A model generated the notes under the pieces. That model was given only the letters and a program-made list of their open reading frames with translations. It ran no database searches and had not been told where the DNA came from. A program made the position numbers and the translations under genes. Below, in pieces: positions 1-8,087 of a stretch of 64,000 bases of DNA (position 1 is its first letter; each line of letters begins with the position of its first letter). The DNA lies in contig JAKIUW010000006.1 of assembly GCA_021647365.1 (NCBI GenBank), forward strand, positions 1 through 64,000, given 5' to 3'. The stretch is from Cocleimonas sp. GTDB lineage: Bacteria > Pseudomonadota > Gammaproteobacteria > Thiotrichales > Thiotrichaceae.

Positions 1-66
1 TCAATTATAGAGACTAAAAATGATTCATATCGGTTTAAACAAAGCCAACAAAAGGCGCTAAAATAA
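1..66 (+). pseudogene. IS21-family IstB-like C-terminal end (partial)
   Basis: Reading from base 1, 21 codons end in TAA at 64-66. The peptide contains NDSYRFKQ, which resembles the C-terminal tail of IstB, the ATPase helper of IS21-family transposition (often GDSYRLR). A typical IS21 end follows at once, so this is most likely the last part of istB, with the rest of the element left of the window. Whether the upstream gene is intact cannot be seen. The match is short, so the call depends mainly on the adjoining terminal repeats. Confidence 0.45.
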
Positions 67-127
67 CAACCCAAGGGTGGGTCAATATTCGATGCCTATG
101 TGGGTCAATTTTGGATGCTCATTGACA
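67..127. mobile_element. IS21-family right end with multiple terminal repeats
   Basis: Two copies of GTGGGTCAAT lie 23 bp apart (77-86 and 100-109), each followed by a GATGC-type motif, and the segment closes with CTCATTGACA. Read from the outside on the minus strand this starts TGTCAATGAG and repeats ATTGACCCAC, the arrangement of multiple terminal repeats that IS21 elements carry for transposase binding. The element boundary is placed at about 127 because Rhs-like coding sequence begins directly after it. Confidence 0.5.
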
Positions 128-1636
128 TACTATGCAAAAAATGATGCCCAAGGAAATATCGGTAAACTTAGAGCGATAACCCGAGAGTCACTTCTAGGTT
201 TAAAGCAAGAAAACATTATTTTTGAAATTGATAACACTACTCTTGATGGACAAAGTGGTTTTATTTCACACAACGGTGTGCAATCAAAGTATATCTATCG
301 TAAAGATGGCCAGTTAAAAAGCATACAAATAGTCAACTCACTAAAATTACAATATAGCTATGACGAAAATGGCAATATTAAGGGAATTGATGAGAATGGT
401 ACCTTGCAAAATTATAAATTTGAGCAGGACAGGTTAACCTTTGCCGACACATTAACAGGGAGTTACCAGTACAACTATGACAAGTTAGGTAATCGAATCA
501 GTGAAACACACGAAAACAATAATAATAAAATAACAAATACCTACCAATACCCAAAAGAAGGACAGGGTAATCGTATTATTAGCACTTCAAATAAAACCAC
601 AGAAATTAAACACCAATACAATGAACATGGTAGCCCTGTAAATACAACTGGCTTTATTTATATCTACAACGCTGATCAACGACCTATCAGGGTTTATAAA
701 AAAGAAGCTGATAGAAAAATTGAAGTTGCACAATACAGCTATAATGCTTTTGGAGAAAGGGTGAAAAAGACCACCTATAGCAATGGAAATAAACCAAAAG
801 TCACATATTTTCTCTATGATGAACAAGCCATTATTGCTGAGGCAAATAGTAATGGAGAAATAACCAATCAATATATATATTTTGATAAAAAGCCTATTGC
901 AAAGCTAGAAGGCAATAATATTTATGCTATCCATAATGACAATTTAGGTACACCAAAACTGGTAACTAATGATAAAAAAGAAAATGTCTGGAAAGCTGGT
1001 CATTCCCCCTTTGGTAAAGCTGAAATAGAAATACAAATCATAACCTTAAACCTTAGACTCCCAGGACAGTATGCCGACCAAGAAACAGGTACTCATTATA
1101 ACTACCTAAGAGATTATGATCCTCAGTCTGGGCGTTATATAACATCAGACCCTATTGGATTAGCTGGAGGAATAAACACCTATAGTTACGCCTATCAAAA
1201 CCCAACAAAATATATTGATAGAGATGGTCGAGTAGCTTTTGTTCTTGTACCTCTCATACCAGTGGCCGTGGAGGGACTTACAGTAGCTAAAGTCTTTTTC
1301 AGTGCCGCTGTCCTTAGTGCGGGTATTGCAATTACTGCCCATAATAATGCTACCCGACCCTATGAAATCATCTATGACCCTAATAAACCTATTGGACCCC
1401 AGCTCCCTGGTTGGATTGACCCATGGAGTTTGAAAGCCATAACTGTCCAACCTAGTTGTGACCCTGAATTACCGCCAGAAGACCCTAGAGAAAGGTGTAT
1501 TAAAAAAGCGGATAGTAAGTATCTGGAGTGTTTATTAACAAGCCCATCCACTGCTAAAAAATGGATGTGTAGAGCAACGAAGGCTCTACGGCTATTTGCG
1601 TGTTCATATAGACGAAGTGATGGTGATGACGGCTGA
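77..1636 (+). CDS. Rhs/YD-repeat protein, 5'-truncated by an IS
   Basis: Encodes the C-terminal part of an Rhs polymorphic toxin, a secreted protein whose YD repeats form a shell round a C-terminal toxin. YD-type repeats occupy residues about 20-300. The Rhs core signature follows at about 330-385 (GQYADQETGTHYNYLRDYDP, then RYITSDPIGLAGG and NTYSYAYQNP). After the core is a variable tail of about 130 residues with a hydrophobic stretch (about 392-425) and six cysteines near the end, not recognised as a known toxin domain. The apparent GTG start at 77 and the first 17 codons lie inside the IS21 end; real Rhs coding starts at about 128. The protein has therefore lost its N-terminus and secretion signals and is probably a decayed or silent toxin-tip cassette. 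The next gene encodes a small membrane protein that could be its immunity partner. Confidence 0.8.
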   Translation: MGQYSMPMWVNFGCSLTYYAKNDAQGNIGKLRAITRESLLGLKQENIIFEIDNTTLDGQSGFISHNGVQSKYIYRKDGQLKSIQIVNSLKLQYSYDENGNIKGIDENGTLQNYKFEQDRLTFADTLTGSYQYNYDKLGNRISETHENNNNKITNTYQYPKEGQGNRIISTSNKTTEIKHQYNEHGSPVNTTGFIYIYNADQRPIRVYKKEADRKIEVAQYSYNAFGERVKKTTYSNGNKPKVTYFLYDEQAIIAEANSNGEITNQYIYFDKKPIAKLEGNNIYAIHNDNLGTPKLVTNDKKENVWKAGHSPFGKAEIEIQIITLNLRLPGQYADQETGTHYNYLRDYDPQSGRYITSDPIGLAGGINTYSYAYQNPTKYIDRDGRVAFVLVPLIPVAVEGLTVAKVFFSAAVLSAGIAITAHNNATRPYEIIYDPNKPIGPQLPGWIDPWSLKAITVQPSCDPELPPEDPRERCIKKADSKYLECLLTSPSTAKKWMCRATKALRLFACSYRRSDGDDG

Positions 1637-1708
1637 GGTGAAACATGAACCTATCGGCATGTCAATTTTAAGCAAATAGTAAATAAGTAATTTAGGCAGG
1701 TAAGCAAC

Positions 1709-1909
1709 ATGAGCATGGCATTAGCAGGACAAATTCTTGGACGACTTATTATTTCGTACATAATCATCTTTATCATTATGTTTCTAATATCTCGTTTTGA
1801 TTTTAAAAAGGCGCTTTATCACACACATCGATGGTATGGATTTTTAGCCTTAATGACGATATTCCTACTAGGACTATCGTCACAGTTAATAACAAAAGGA
1901 ATGATTTAA
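1709..1909 (+). CDS. Small two-helix membrane protein, possible immunity protein
   Basis: A 66-residue protein with two predicted transmembrane helices (about residues 8-27 and 43-60) joined by a short basic loop containing HTHRW. An AGGCAGG-like ribosome site precedes the ATG. It lies 70 bp after the Rhs fragment, where immunity genes usually sit, and a membrane immunity protein would suit a toxin tail with a hydrophobic segment. No family is recognised, so the role is inferred from position only. It is followed after 2 bp by the next reading frame. Confidence 0.5.
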   Translation: MSMALAGQILGRLIISYIIIFIIMFLISRFDFKKALYHTHRWYGFLALMTIFLLGLSSQLITKGMI

Positions 1910-1911
1910 TC

Positions 1912-2490
1912 ATGATTTATCTCTATTTTAAATTAATACTAAAGTTGCTAATTATTAGCTCTGTTAGTTTATCCCTCTCAACATCTTATGCTGAGAGATA
2001 CAAAAGACCCATGCAAATTCATAAGGTTAAAAGGATGGGCTTAGAGATTTGGACAGAGCAAGAGCCAGCGTGGAATACCGAATTAATGTTAAACGGTAAA
2101 AAACCTATTTTTGTCGCTCATACACCTTTTCTTTCTTATCCTCCTTCTGGAATGACTTGGGTTAACCATTCTGAAGTTGAACTCACGCCCGATGAATTTC
2201 CAAGCATTGCGCGCTCTACGCTAGAGACTGCTGCAAAAAATTACCGCGTCTCTAAAGAAGCTATATCAACATTGAAAATCACCCCTGCAAACTACGGAAA
2301 ATTGATAGGTTTTGAAACCAATTTCACTGGTTTGCTCGATAAAAAACAGGTTGATGTAAAAGTCTTTACAGGGCGTACAAAGGGGAAAGGGCCAGTAACA
2401 ATGCAAGTTTATGCCCCTAAAGGCAAGTTACAACACATGAAAGAACAAATAAGACGAAGCTGGGAACACACCCAATATTTAGAAGAATAG
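1912..2490 (+). CDS. Secreted hypothetical protein next to a polymorphic toxin
   Basis: A 192-residue protein. The start chosen is ATG 1912, 2 bp after the preceding stop and with an AAAAGGA site upstream; a longer in-frame reading from 1831 overlaps the previous gene and lacks a signal sequence. The first 26 residues form a signal peptide ending near TSYA. The mature part has no recognised domain; it contains MGLEIWTEQEPAWNTEL and a YPPSGMTWVNHSEVEL segment. It is in the same orientation as the pilin-like toxin gene 70 bp downstream, so it may help to export or tether that toxin. That is inference from position. Confidence 0.6.
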   Translation: MIYLYFKLILKLLIISSVSLSLSTSYAERYKRPMQIHKVKRMGLEIWTEQEPAWNTELMLNGKKPIFVAHTPFLSYPPSGMTWVNHSEVELTPDEFPSIARSTLETAAKNYRVSKEAISTLKITPANYGKLIGFETNFTGLLDKKQVDVKVFTGRTKGKGPVTMQVYAPKGKLQHMKEQIRRSWEHTQYLEE

Positions 2491-2559
2491 TAATAAAGAA
2501 TTCATACACTTTACAATAACACTTCAAACTAGCAGAAAAATAAACCACAGGAGTTTATT

Positions 2560-4434
2560 ATGACTACCCACATTACAAAAAGCCTTTCGACTAAAAAACA
2601 AACAGGTCAAAGTATGACGCAATATCTCATATTGACGTTTATGCTCGCCGTGGGTAGCTTAGTAACAATTGGAAATGCTAGTCAAGCTGGGCGTTTACAA
2701 GTTGCAGCAGTAAGTCATGAGATAGCAGGTAACCATGTAAAAGCTAAAAAAGCCACAAAAGAAGCGCAGAAACAAGCGGGATATGCAAGCGCAAGCGCTT
2801 CATTACCCTCAAAAATGGGCAGTAGCGACTCATCACAAAATCCAATTAAAAACCCAACGGGGCCAAACACAACACCTGCAACAACATCTGTCGACCCTTC
2901 AAAGCCAACCAACAACCCTGTATTAAACCCTACTAATGGAGGCGCACCAACCACCCCCACCGATACAGAGCCTACAACTCCTGACGACTCAGACACGGAC
3001 CCTACAACACTTGATAACGACCCTTCAGAACCAACAACCGCTAAATGTACTAACCCTACACCTGAGGAAGACGATGGAACTGCAGGAGGAGGATCAAAAG
3101 AAGAAGATAAAGGCTTCTGGGGGAGCTTATGGTCAGAAGTTAAAAATGGGCTGACTGCGGGCTATGAATTTGTAAAAGGCTTCTGGGAAGGCATGAAAAA
3201 TCAAGTAGCGGATTTAGGTGAATTACTATCTGATCCGATTGGAACAGCTAAAGGCCTCATAGAACTTGGCAAACAATTCGTCGATGATGCTGAAGGCACT
3301 ACCAAAATGATTGTGGATGCCTTGGGTGAAGAATTTAATACCTTGGTAAAATGTGGTTCATTCGATAAAGGACGGATAATTGGAGAAAACGTAAGCCCCG
3401 CCTTTATGATTAAACTTGCCAGTAAAATGGCTAAATTTGGTAACCTTGCTAAAGCATTAAAACAAACCAAAAAAGACTTTGGTTGTGCTAGCTTTGCCGC
3501 TGGAACACCTATTTGGACACCTGATGGCAAGGTTAATATTGAAAGCTTGATTAAAGGCAATGTAGTCCTTTCCAGAAATGAGAAGAGTTATGAGGATCAA
3601 GCACAACAAATACTAACAACCTTTGGGCGAACCGCGCCATTCTATTATCAACTCACTACTGAGTTTGGCACCATTAAAGTCACAGAAGAGCACCCTGTTT
3701 GGAAGCAAGGCAGAGGTTGGACTGAAGCACAATATCTTAAAGTAGATGATGTGGTTGCCAGTGCAGATGGTGATATACTAATATTAGACAATCAGAAAGT
3801 TGAAGAACCATTACAGGTTTACAATTTTTCTGTAGAAAACACACCGAGTTATTTTGCTGGTGATAGTAAGCTTTGGGTGCATAATGCTGCTAAAAAGACT
3901 ATTTGTGACCCTACCAAATTAGTACCAGAAAAAATTAAATTTTCTGATCTAGGTACACTAATTGGTGAAGGTGGAGTCAAAAAAGTCTATGATTGGAAGG
4001 AAGGGTTGGTTGTTGGTGTTGTCAAACCTGATAGAAACCCTCAATGGTTGGTCAATGAAATCCGTGCATTAAAAGAACTACAAGAAGCTGGTCTACCCGT
4101 AGTTAAAGCCCACGGTTTAACTAAAGTTGATGGTAAGCAGGCAATTGTAATGACCAAATTAGTTGACAGCGTTGGATCTAAAGATATTAAAAAAGTAAAC
4201 GGAAAACTTGTTAAGCATCCCAACTTTAATAGTAAAACAGTAGCTGACTTAAAGAAAATAAAGCAAACTCTTATCTTTAAGAAAATCAGAGTAGATGATT
4301 TGCAATTTATTATAAAAAAAGATGGAAGTGTTGTGATTGCTGACCCTGCTGGGATTCGTAGAAAGAAAGTCCCAAGCAAAAAGAACATAGACACAATTGA
4401 TGAACTTATTATAGCTGCTGGAGGAACTCCTTGA
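2560..4434 (+). CDS. Polymorphic toxin: pilin-like N-terminus, Hint, kinase-like C-terminus
   Basis: A 624-residue modular protein. Residues 12-40 resemble a Flp/TadE-type prepilin: a basic leader, G16, then QSMTQYLIL and a long hydrophobic helix; the usual Glu at +5 is Gln here. Residues about 95-165 are a Pro/Thr/Asp-rich linker and 175-300 a helical region. A Hint (intein-like autoprocessing) domain runs from C309 (GCASFAAGTPIWTPDG) to H441-N442 (WVHNA), as in many toxins that release their C-terminal tip. The tip (about 455-624) reads like a kinase fold: a glycine-rich loop IGEGGVKKVY, a VGVVK lysine strand, a VMTKLV hinge, and DDLQFIIKKDGSVVIADP in place of the catalytic and DFG loops. 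An AGGAG site precedes the ATG. The next gene is the likely immunity factor. Domain order is visible; the target and export route are not. Confidence 0.75.
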   Translation: MTTHITKSLSTKKQTGQSMTQYLILTFMLAVGSLVTIGNASQAGRLQVAAVSHEIAGNHVKAKKATKEAQKQAGYASASASLPSKMGSSDSSQNPIKNPTGPNTTPATTSVDPSKPTNNPVLNPTNGGAPTTPTDTEPTTPDDSDTDPTTLDNDPSEPTTAKCTNPTPEEDDGTAGGGSKEEDKGFWGSLWSEVKNGLTAGYEFVKGFWEGMKNQVADLGELLSDPIGTAKGLIELGKQFVDDAEGTTKMIVDALGEEFNTLVKCGSFDKGRIIGENVSPAFMIKLASKMAKFGNLAKALKQTKKDFGCASFAAGTPIWTPDGKVNIESLIKGNVVLSRNEKSYEDQAQQILTTFGRTAPFYYQLTTEFGTIKVTEEHPVWKQGRGWTEAQYLKVDDVVASADGDILILDNQKVEEPLQVYNFSVENTPSYFAGDSKLWVHNAAKKTICDPTKLVPEKIKFSDLGTLIGEGGVKKVYDWKEGLVVGVVKPDRNPQWLVNEIRALKELQEAGLPVVKAHGLTKVDGKQAIVMTKLVDSVGSKDIKKVNGKLVKHPNFNSKTVADLKKIKQTLIFKKIRVDDLQFIIKKDGSVVIADPAGIRRKKVPSKKNIDTIDELIIAAGGTP

Positions 4435-4456
4435 TAAGTCCCGTGAGAATATTTTT

Positions 4457-4858
4457 ATGAGTAATTTACAATTTTATGTCACTAAGGTTGTGGTTAGAAA
4501 TCAGGACTTATGGCTTGATCCCAAAAATTTTGATACTTTTATTAAAGTAATAGAATCTTATCAAGTGGATGATCTATTATTTCTAGCGAAAGATGATGAA
4601 GAAGCATTTACTTTTGCTACTGACTTTGTGGATGTATTTGATGATGTTCATCATGATGGTCCTGGTGATATGTTTAAATCCAAAGGGATGGGGATACACC
4701 AACTTTATAGAACGTATATTAGTCAAGATAGAATAATTAAAAAAATATCCGAAGAAGGTTGTGTTGGTTTAGGCTCTATAAATATTGATGACCTAACTTC
4801 CAACAACAATACTCCACGTATAAGAGAAAAAGAAGAATTAGATCTTTTTAAAAATTAA
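4457..4858 (+). CDS. Putative immunity protein for the adjacent toxin
   Basis: A 133-residue acidic soluble protein starting 22 bp after the toxin gene, with no signal peptide or membrane segment. An acidic cluster (FVDVFDDVHHDGPGDMF) lies in the middle. The family is not recognised. The position directly after a Hint-type polymorphic toxin, the small size and the acidic composition are those of cytoplasmic immunity proteins, so this role is proposed by context. It is AT-rich like the toxin gene, consistent with the two being acquired together. Confidence 0.5.
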   Translation: MSNLQFYVTKVVVRNQDLWLDPKNFDTFIKVIESYQVDDLLFLAKDDEEAFTFATDFVDVFDDVHHDGPGDMFKSKGMGIHQLYRTYISQDRIIKKISEEGCVGLGSINIDDLTSNNNTPRIREKEELDLFKN

Positions 4859-4913
4859 CAACTTTATATATCATCAAAGATAATTCATTATATTATTATC
4901 AAGAGACTGGTAT

Positions 4914-5366
4914 ATGAGTAGAAATAATAAAAGGACATCCATAATTCTATCAATTGGTAACCCAGAGAAGGTTGCTAAAAAAATGAAACAAGGCATGAAG
5001 AAAGTTAAGGGCTTTCTCCGTGAACACAGCGATGCTTATTACTTCAACTGGCTCTTAAAGATAGATTATGAATTTCAAGAAACCTTCGAGCCTACACATG
5101 AGAATATGGCTGGACTAGAGCTTCATAAAGATTTGGAGACCCGCAAACTTGCTGCCAATTTACGACGAGCATTTTCAGGCATCGTAGCAGGCAATGTAAA
5201 AGATGAAGGCATCCGCGCTATTGAAAAACATGGCTTATTTGAGCTAAGCGGCGATAAAAACATTATGAAAAAGATGGATACCCTGCTCCAATCTTTTGTA
5301 GAACAAGACCGCATGAAACTACCTAGCGCTATTGCTTATAAGCCTTGTTATAAGATTGTGACTTAA
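4914..5366 (+). CDS. Hypothetical protein at the end of the toxin island
   Basis: A 150-residue soluble protein, basic at the N-terminus (KKMKQGMKKVKGFLREH), with helical segments and no recognised domain or motif. Its codon use looks less AT-biased than that of the two genes before it. It closes the toxin island and is convergent with dsrP, from which it is separated by a palindromic repeat and a terminator-like hairpin. It may be a second immunity or orphan cassette gene, but nothing in the sequence decides this. Confidence 0.4.
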   Translation: MSRNNKRTSIILSIGNPEKVAKKMKQGMKKVKGFLREHSDAYYFNWLLKIDYEFQETFEPTHENMAGLELHKDLETRKLAANLRRAFSGIVAGNVKDEGIRAIEKHGLFELSGDKNIMKKMDTLLQSFVEQDRMKLPSAIAYKPCYKIVT

Positions 5367-5387
5367 TCAAGCGTTGTATTAGATTAG

Positions 5388-5458
5388 AAAGCACACCCCC
5401 CTACTTTTACATGGTTGTTTAATATTAATTGTCATGTAAAAGTGGGGGGGTGTGCTTT
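5388..5458. repeat. G-tract palindromic repeat, paired arms (copy 1)
   Basis: Left arm AAAGCACACCCCCCTACTTT and a matching inverted right arm ending GGGGGGGTGTGCTTT, with an AT-rich loop. The element would form a long hairpin. It lies between the convergent 4914 gene and dsrP. Confidence 0.85.
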
Positions 5459-5478
5459 AAAATAGAAATATTGGATAC

Positions 5479-5516
5479 AAAAAAAGCTCCAGGATAAATA
5501 ATCACTGTGGTTTTTT
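5479..5516. terminator. Possible bidirectional terminator after dsrP
   Basis: A run of seven A's followed by GCTCCAG, a 12-nt loop, CTGTGG and six T's. The stem has one mismatch and one G-T pair. It lies 17 bp beyond the dsrP stop codon, at the end of the dsr operon. Confidence 0.4.
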
Positions 5517-5532
5517 GCGATGCTGTTTGTTT

Positions 5533-6744
5533 TTATTTCACATGCGTAGGTTCAACTACTGCATCCGCCAAACTTGTTGGTAGAAGTCTTAGCACTTTTA
5601 CCCCCACAGTAAGCAACGCAAGGGCAATACCAACCCCACCTATGCCTAATAACCATTCTGCTAACGAGGCACTGTAAGCATTGTTTATGCCCTCAAAGAA
5701 ACTACTTGATGTTTCTGCATTTGGGAATAAAACCAATGGGTATGATTGACCGCCAATAAGAATGACATAAATCTGAATGAATCCACCAATAACGGCAAAT
5801 ATCACAGCTCCTAAGTGCGCTAAGCGGTTATTTTTTAAGCAACGACACCAGATTAAGAATATCGGCAAGATACTTCCTAGAAGAATTTGACCATACCAAA
5901 ATAGATTTGAAAAACCTCCTGTTAAAATATAGGCCTCTACACCATGATGCTCCGTCGCATATAAATTCGTTAAGTGGCGTGTCATTTCAAAGAATAGTAC
6001 AAGTACAATGTAAACAGCTAAGCTATTTCTCAATCTATTGAGTACTACATCACCTAACTCTCGACCTGTAAACTTGTAAGTAACCATTAATACAATGGTG
6101 TATATCGCTGTTCCAAACACATAGGAAGATACGATAAACAACGGTGCCATAATGGCCGCATCATAATATTGACGAGCGATTAAGAAGCCAAATATTGAGC
6201 CTGTACCCATGGTTAGCATAAAACGCCAGAACATGTTTAAAATACCAAAAGGCTTATACAGGAACTTTGCTACCTTACTACGTGCCATCATTGTCCATAA
6301 GTAAAGCGTTAGAATCATGACAAACCCTGAATATAGAAACATATTCCATGAGAATATTGATTTGAAGTTCATGCTACCTTTTGCCATTTCGATAACATGC
6401 CCAATGCTACCTAAATCTAATAGTAGAACGACCAACCCCCCTACTAATAAAGAGGCTGCAAGAATGATTGATAAGCGACCTTGAGGTTTGTACACCTGCT
6501 GACCAAATACCGTCCCTATTGTGGCAATATTAGCCGCCCCTGAGGCAGCTACAATCAAGAAAATAGCAAAAACGTGAGGCAAACCCCAAACGATCTGATT
6601 ATCCATGCCCGTTGTATAATGACCTTCGTGCATATGTAAGAATGCATATACACCACCTAAGACCAGCAGACCAAAGAATCCTAAAACTCCCCAATAACCT
6701 AGACCGTTATTTTTTACTTCACTGTATATTGCTTTAGTTGCCAT
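5533..6744 (-). CDS. dsrP: DsrP, NrfD-type membrane subunit of DsrMKJOP
   Basis: A 403-residue polytopic membrane protein of the NrfD/PsrC family with about ten transmembrane helices, the usual size for DsrP. It is the quinone-interacting membrane subunit of the DsrMKJOP complex, which links cytoplasmic sulfur oxidation to the quinone pool and periplasm. An AAGGGAA ribosome site precedes the ATG. It is the last gene of the operon and starts 10 bp after the dsrO stop codon. The accessory genes dsrN, dsrR and dsrS, which follow dsrP in some purple sulfur bacteria, are not present; the toxin island begins instead. Confidence 0.93.
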   Translation of the reverse strand: MATKAIYSEVKNNGLGYWGVLGFFGLLVLGGVYAFLHMHEGHYTTGMDNQIVWGLPHVFAIFLIVAASGAANIATIGTVFGQQVYKPQGRLSIILAASLLVGGLVVLLLDLGSIGHVIEMAKGSMNFKSIFSWNMFLYSGFVMILTLYLWTMMARSKVAKFLYKPFGILNMFWRFMLTMGTGSIFGFLIARQYYDAAIMAPLFIVSSYVFGTAIYTIVLMVTYKFTGRELGDVVLNRLRNSLAVYIVLVLFFEMTRHLTNLYATEHHGVEAYILTGGFSNLFWYGQILLGSILPIFLIWCRCLKNNRLAHLGAVIFAVIGGFIQIYVILIGGQSYPLVLFPNAETSSSFFEGINNAYSASLAEWLLGIGGVGIALALLTVGVKVLRLLPTSLADAVVEPTHVK

Positions 6745-6754
6745 GCTTATTCCC

Positions 6755-7483
6755 TTATATGCCCCAGTAACGAACGCCAGTATTCAAACCAAGGTCAGCA
6801 CGTATCTGTGTCCCACCAAATTTCTTTAATACTTGGCTAATTCTACTATTTTCATCATTTAGGTCGCCAAATAACATTGCTTGTGGCGCTGCATCAACAC
6901 ATGCAGGGTTCTTACCTGCATCAACACGATTCACACACATATTACAAGACTCAACCGTACCTTTACCCCGAGGCGTATCAGGGAGTTGATCAATCAATGT
7001 TTCATGCACAAAACTACGTGCCTTATAAGGACAAGCCATCATGCAGTAACGACAGCCAATACAAATATGTTTATTAACTTGTACGATACCATCAGCACGC
7101 TTCATTGATGCACCTGTAGGACAAACATCAACACAAGGTGCTGTTTCACAATGTTGACACATCACAGGTAATGTAACCGTATGACCTGTCATCTTTTCGG
7201 TTACTTTAACCTTACGAATCCACTGCGCTTGTTGGGCATCGTTTGATTTTGGGTCATTTCCCCATCCGTGTTCCTTCTTACATGCCGCAATACAAGCATC
7301 ACCACCATCGGTTAACTTGTTGGTATCAACCAACATACCCCAGCGTACTTTATCGGTCACGGCTTCTTCAGCTGGCTTAGCGTGCACTTCACGCAAGAAT
7401 ACGCCTGGTGCAACTGTAGCTACTGCTGCCGTACCTGCTAAACCACCTAAAAACTTACGACGATAGGAATCAATATCGTTCAT
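6755..7483 (-). CDS. dsrO: DsrO, periplasmic iron-sulfur subunit
   Basis: A 242-residue ferredoxin-like protein with a twin-arginine signal at residues 8-30 (YRRKFLGGLAG, hydrophobic stretch, VHA cleavage region), so it is exported folded by Tat. Several Cys motifs for [4Fe-4S] clusters follow, including CQHCETAPCVDVCP, CIGCRYCMMACPY and CNMC. It hands electrons between the haem subunit DsrJ and the membrane subunit DsrP. Its ATG overlaps the dsrJ stop by one base, indicating translational coupling. Confidence 0.93.
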   Translation of the reverse strand: MNDIDSYRRKFLGGLAGTAAVATVAPGVFLREVHAKPAEEAVTDKVRWGMLVDTNKLTDGGDACIAACKKEHGWGNDPKSNDAQQAQWIRKVKVTEKMTGHTVTLPVMCQHCETAPCVDVCPTGASMKRADGIVQVNKHICIGCRYCMMACPYKARSFVHETLIDQLPDTPRGKGTVESCNMCVNRVDAGKNPACVDAAPQAMLFGDLNDENSRISQVLKKFGGTQIRADLGLNTGVRYWGI

Positions 7484-8010
7484 TACTTCTCTCCTATTGA
7501 TTGTTTAGGTGTCTCTATCTCTGTATTCAGTTCTGCAATATTACTAGGTAAATGCTTCTTAGGAGGTGACTCGACTGCGATATTTTGGTGAATACTATCT
7601 TTAGGCGTTATTTGAGAAACCTTGTTACTACTGCCACTACGTGGACGATCTGCATGACATTGAAAACAATCTAATTGTTGAGCAACATAACTATGACACG
7701 TTGAACAAAAATGTTCAGGATCCGAATGTCTAAGAGGTTTGCCATTATGCTCTTCAGGCACATGACAATTGATACAAGCTTTAAGGCTATGCTTTTTAGT
7801 GCGGATACCTTGTATCACTGTCTCATCACGCTTATGCAGTAATTCATCCATATGATTTTTACGCATATTTTTAATATGCCCATCTCGGATTTCATCACTT
7901 TTAAACTGCTTAACTGCTTTCATCAGCTCAGGTGGCTTTCCACTATCACAGGCACTAAGCACCAACATCAATGATGTAAGAATGAATGATTGTATTGATT
8001 TCTGAAACAT
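7483..8010 (-). CDS. dsrJ: DsrJ, triheme cytochrome c subunit
   Basis: A 175-residue periplasmic cytochrome with three CxxCH haem sites (CINCH, CSTCH, CFQCH) in residues about 75-120, the diagnostic count for DsrJ. The N-terminus is hydrophobic and ends LVLSACDSG, a good lipobox, so the protein may be a lipoprotein rather than carry an uncleaved anchor. The only cysteine outside the haem motifs is this lipobox Cys. Characterised DsrJ has an unusual His/Cys-ligated haem, so the ligand here may differ. The C-terminal 55 residues are Pro/Ser-rich and poorly conserved. It follows dsrL after 77 bp. Confidence 0.92.
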   Translation of the reverse strand: MFQKSIQSFILTSLMLVLSACDSGKPPELMKAVKQFKSDEIRDGHIKNMRKNHMDELLHKRDETVIQGIRTKKHSLKACINCHVPEEHNGKPLRHSDPEHFCSTCHSYVAQQLDCFQCHADRPRSGSSNKVSQITPKDSIHQNIAVESPPKKHLPSNIAELNTEIETPKQSIGEK

Positions 8011-8087
8011 ATTCCTAATTCCTGAAGCCTAAACAAAACTAAAGCCTGAAAAACAGACTTTAGTTTCTTTATACTTTAAACAACTGA

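Noticed and set aside
1831..2490. Start at 1831 for the secreted protein
   Set aside because: It overlaps the previous gene and hides a clear signal peptide that begins at 1912.
2560..4434. Hint domain read as a true protein-splicing intein
   Set aside because: No conserved host protein flanks it and the order (linker, Hint, variable tip, immunity gene) is that of polymorphic toxins.
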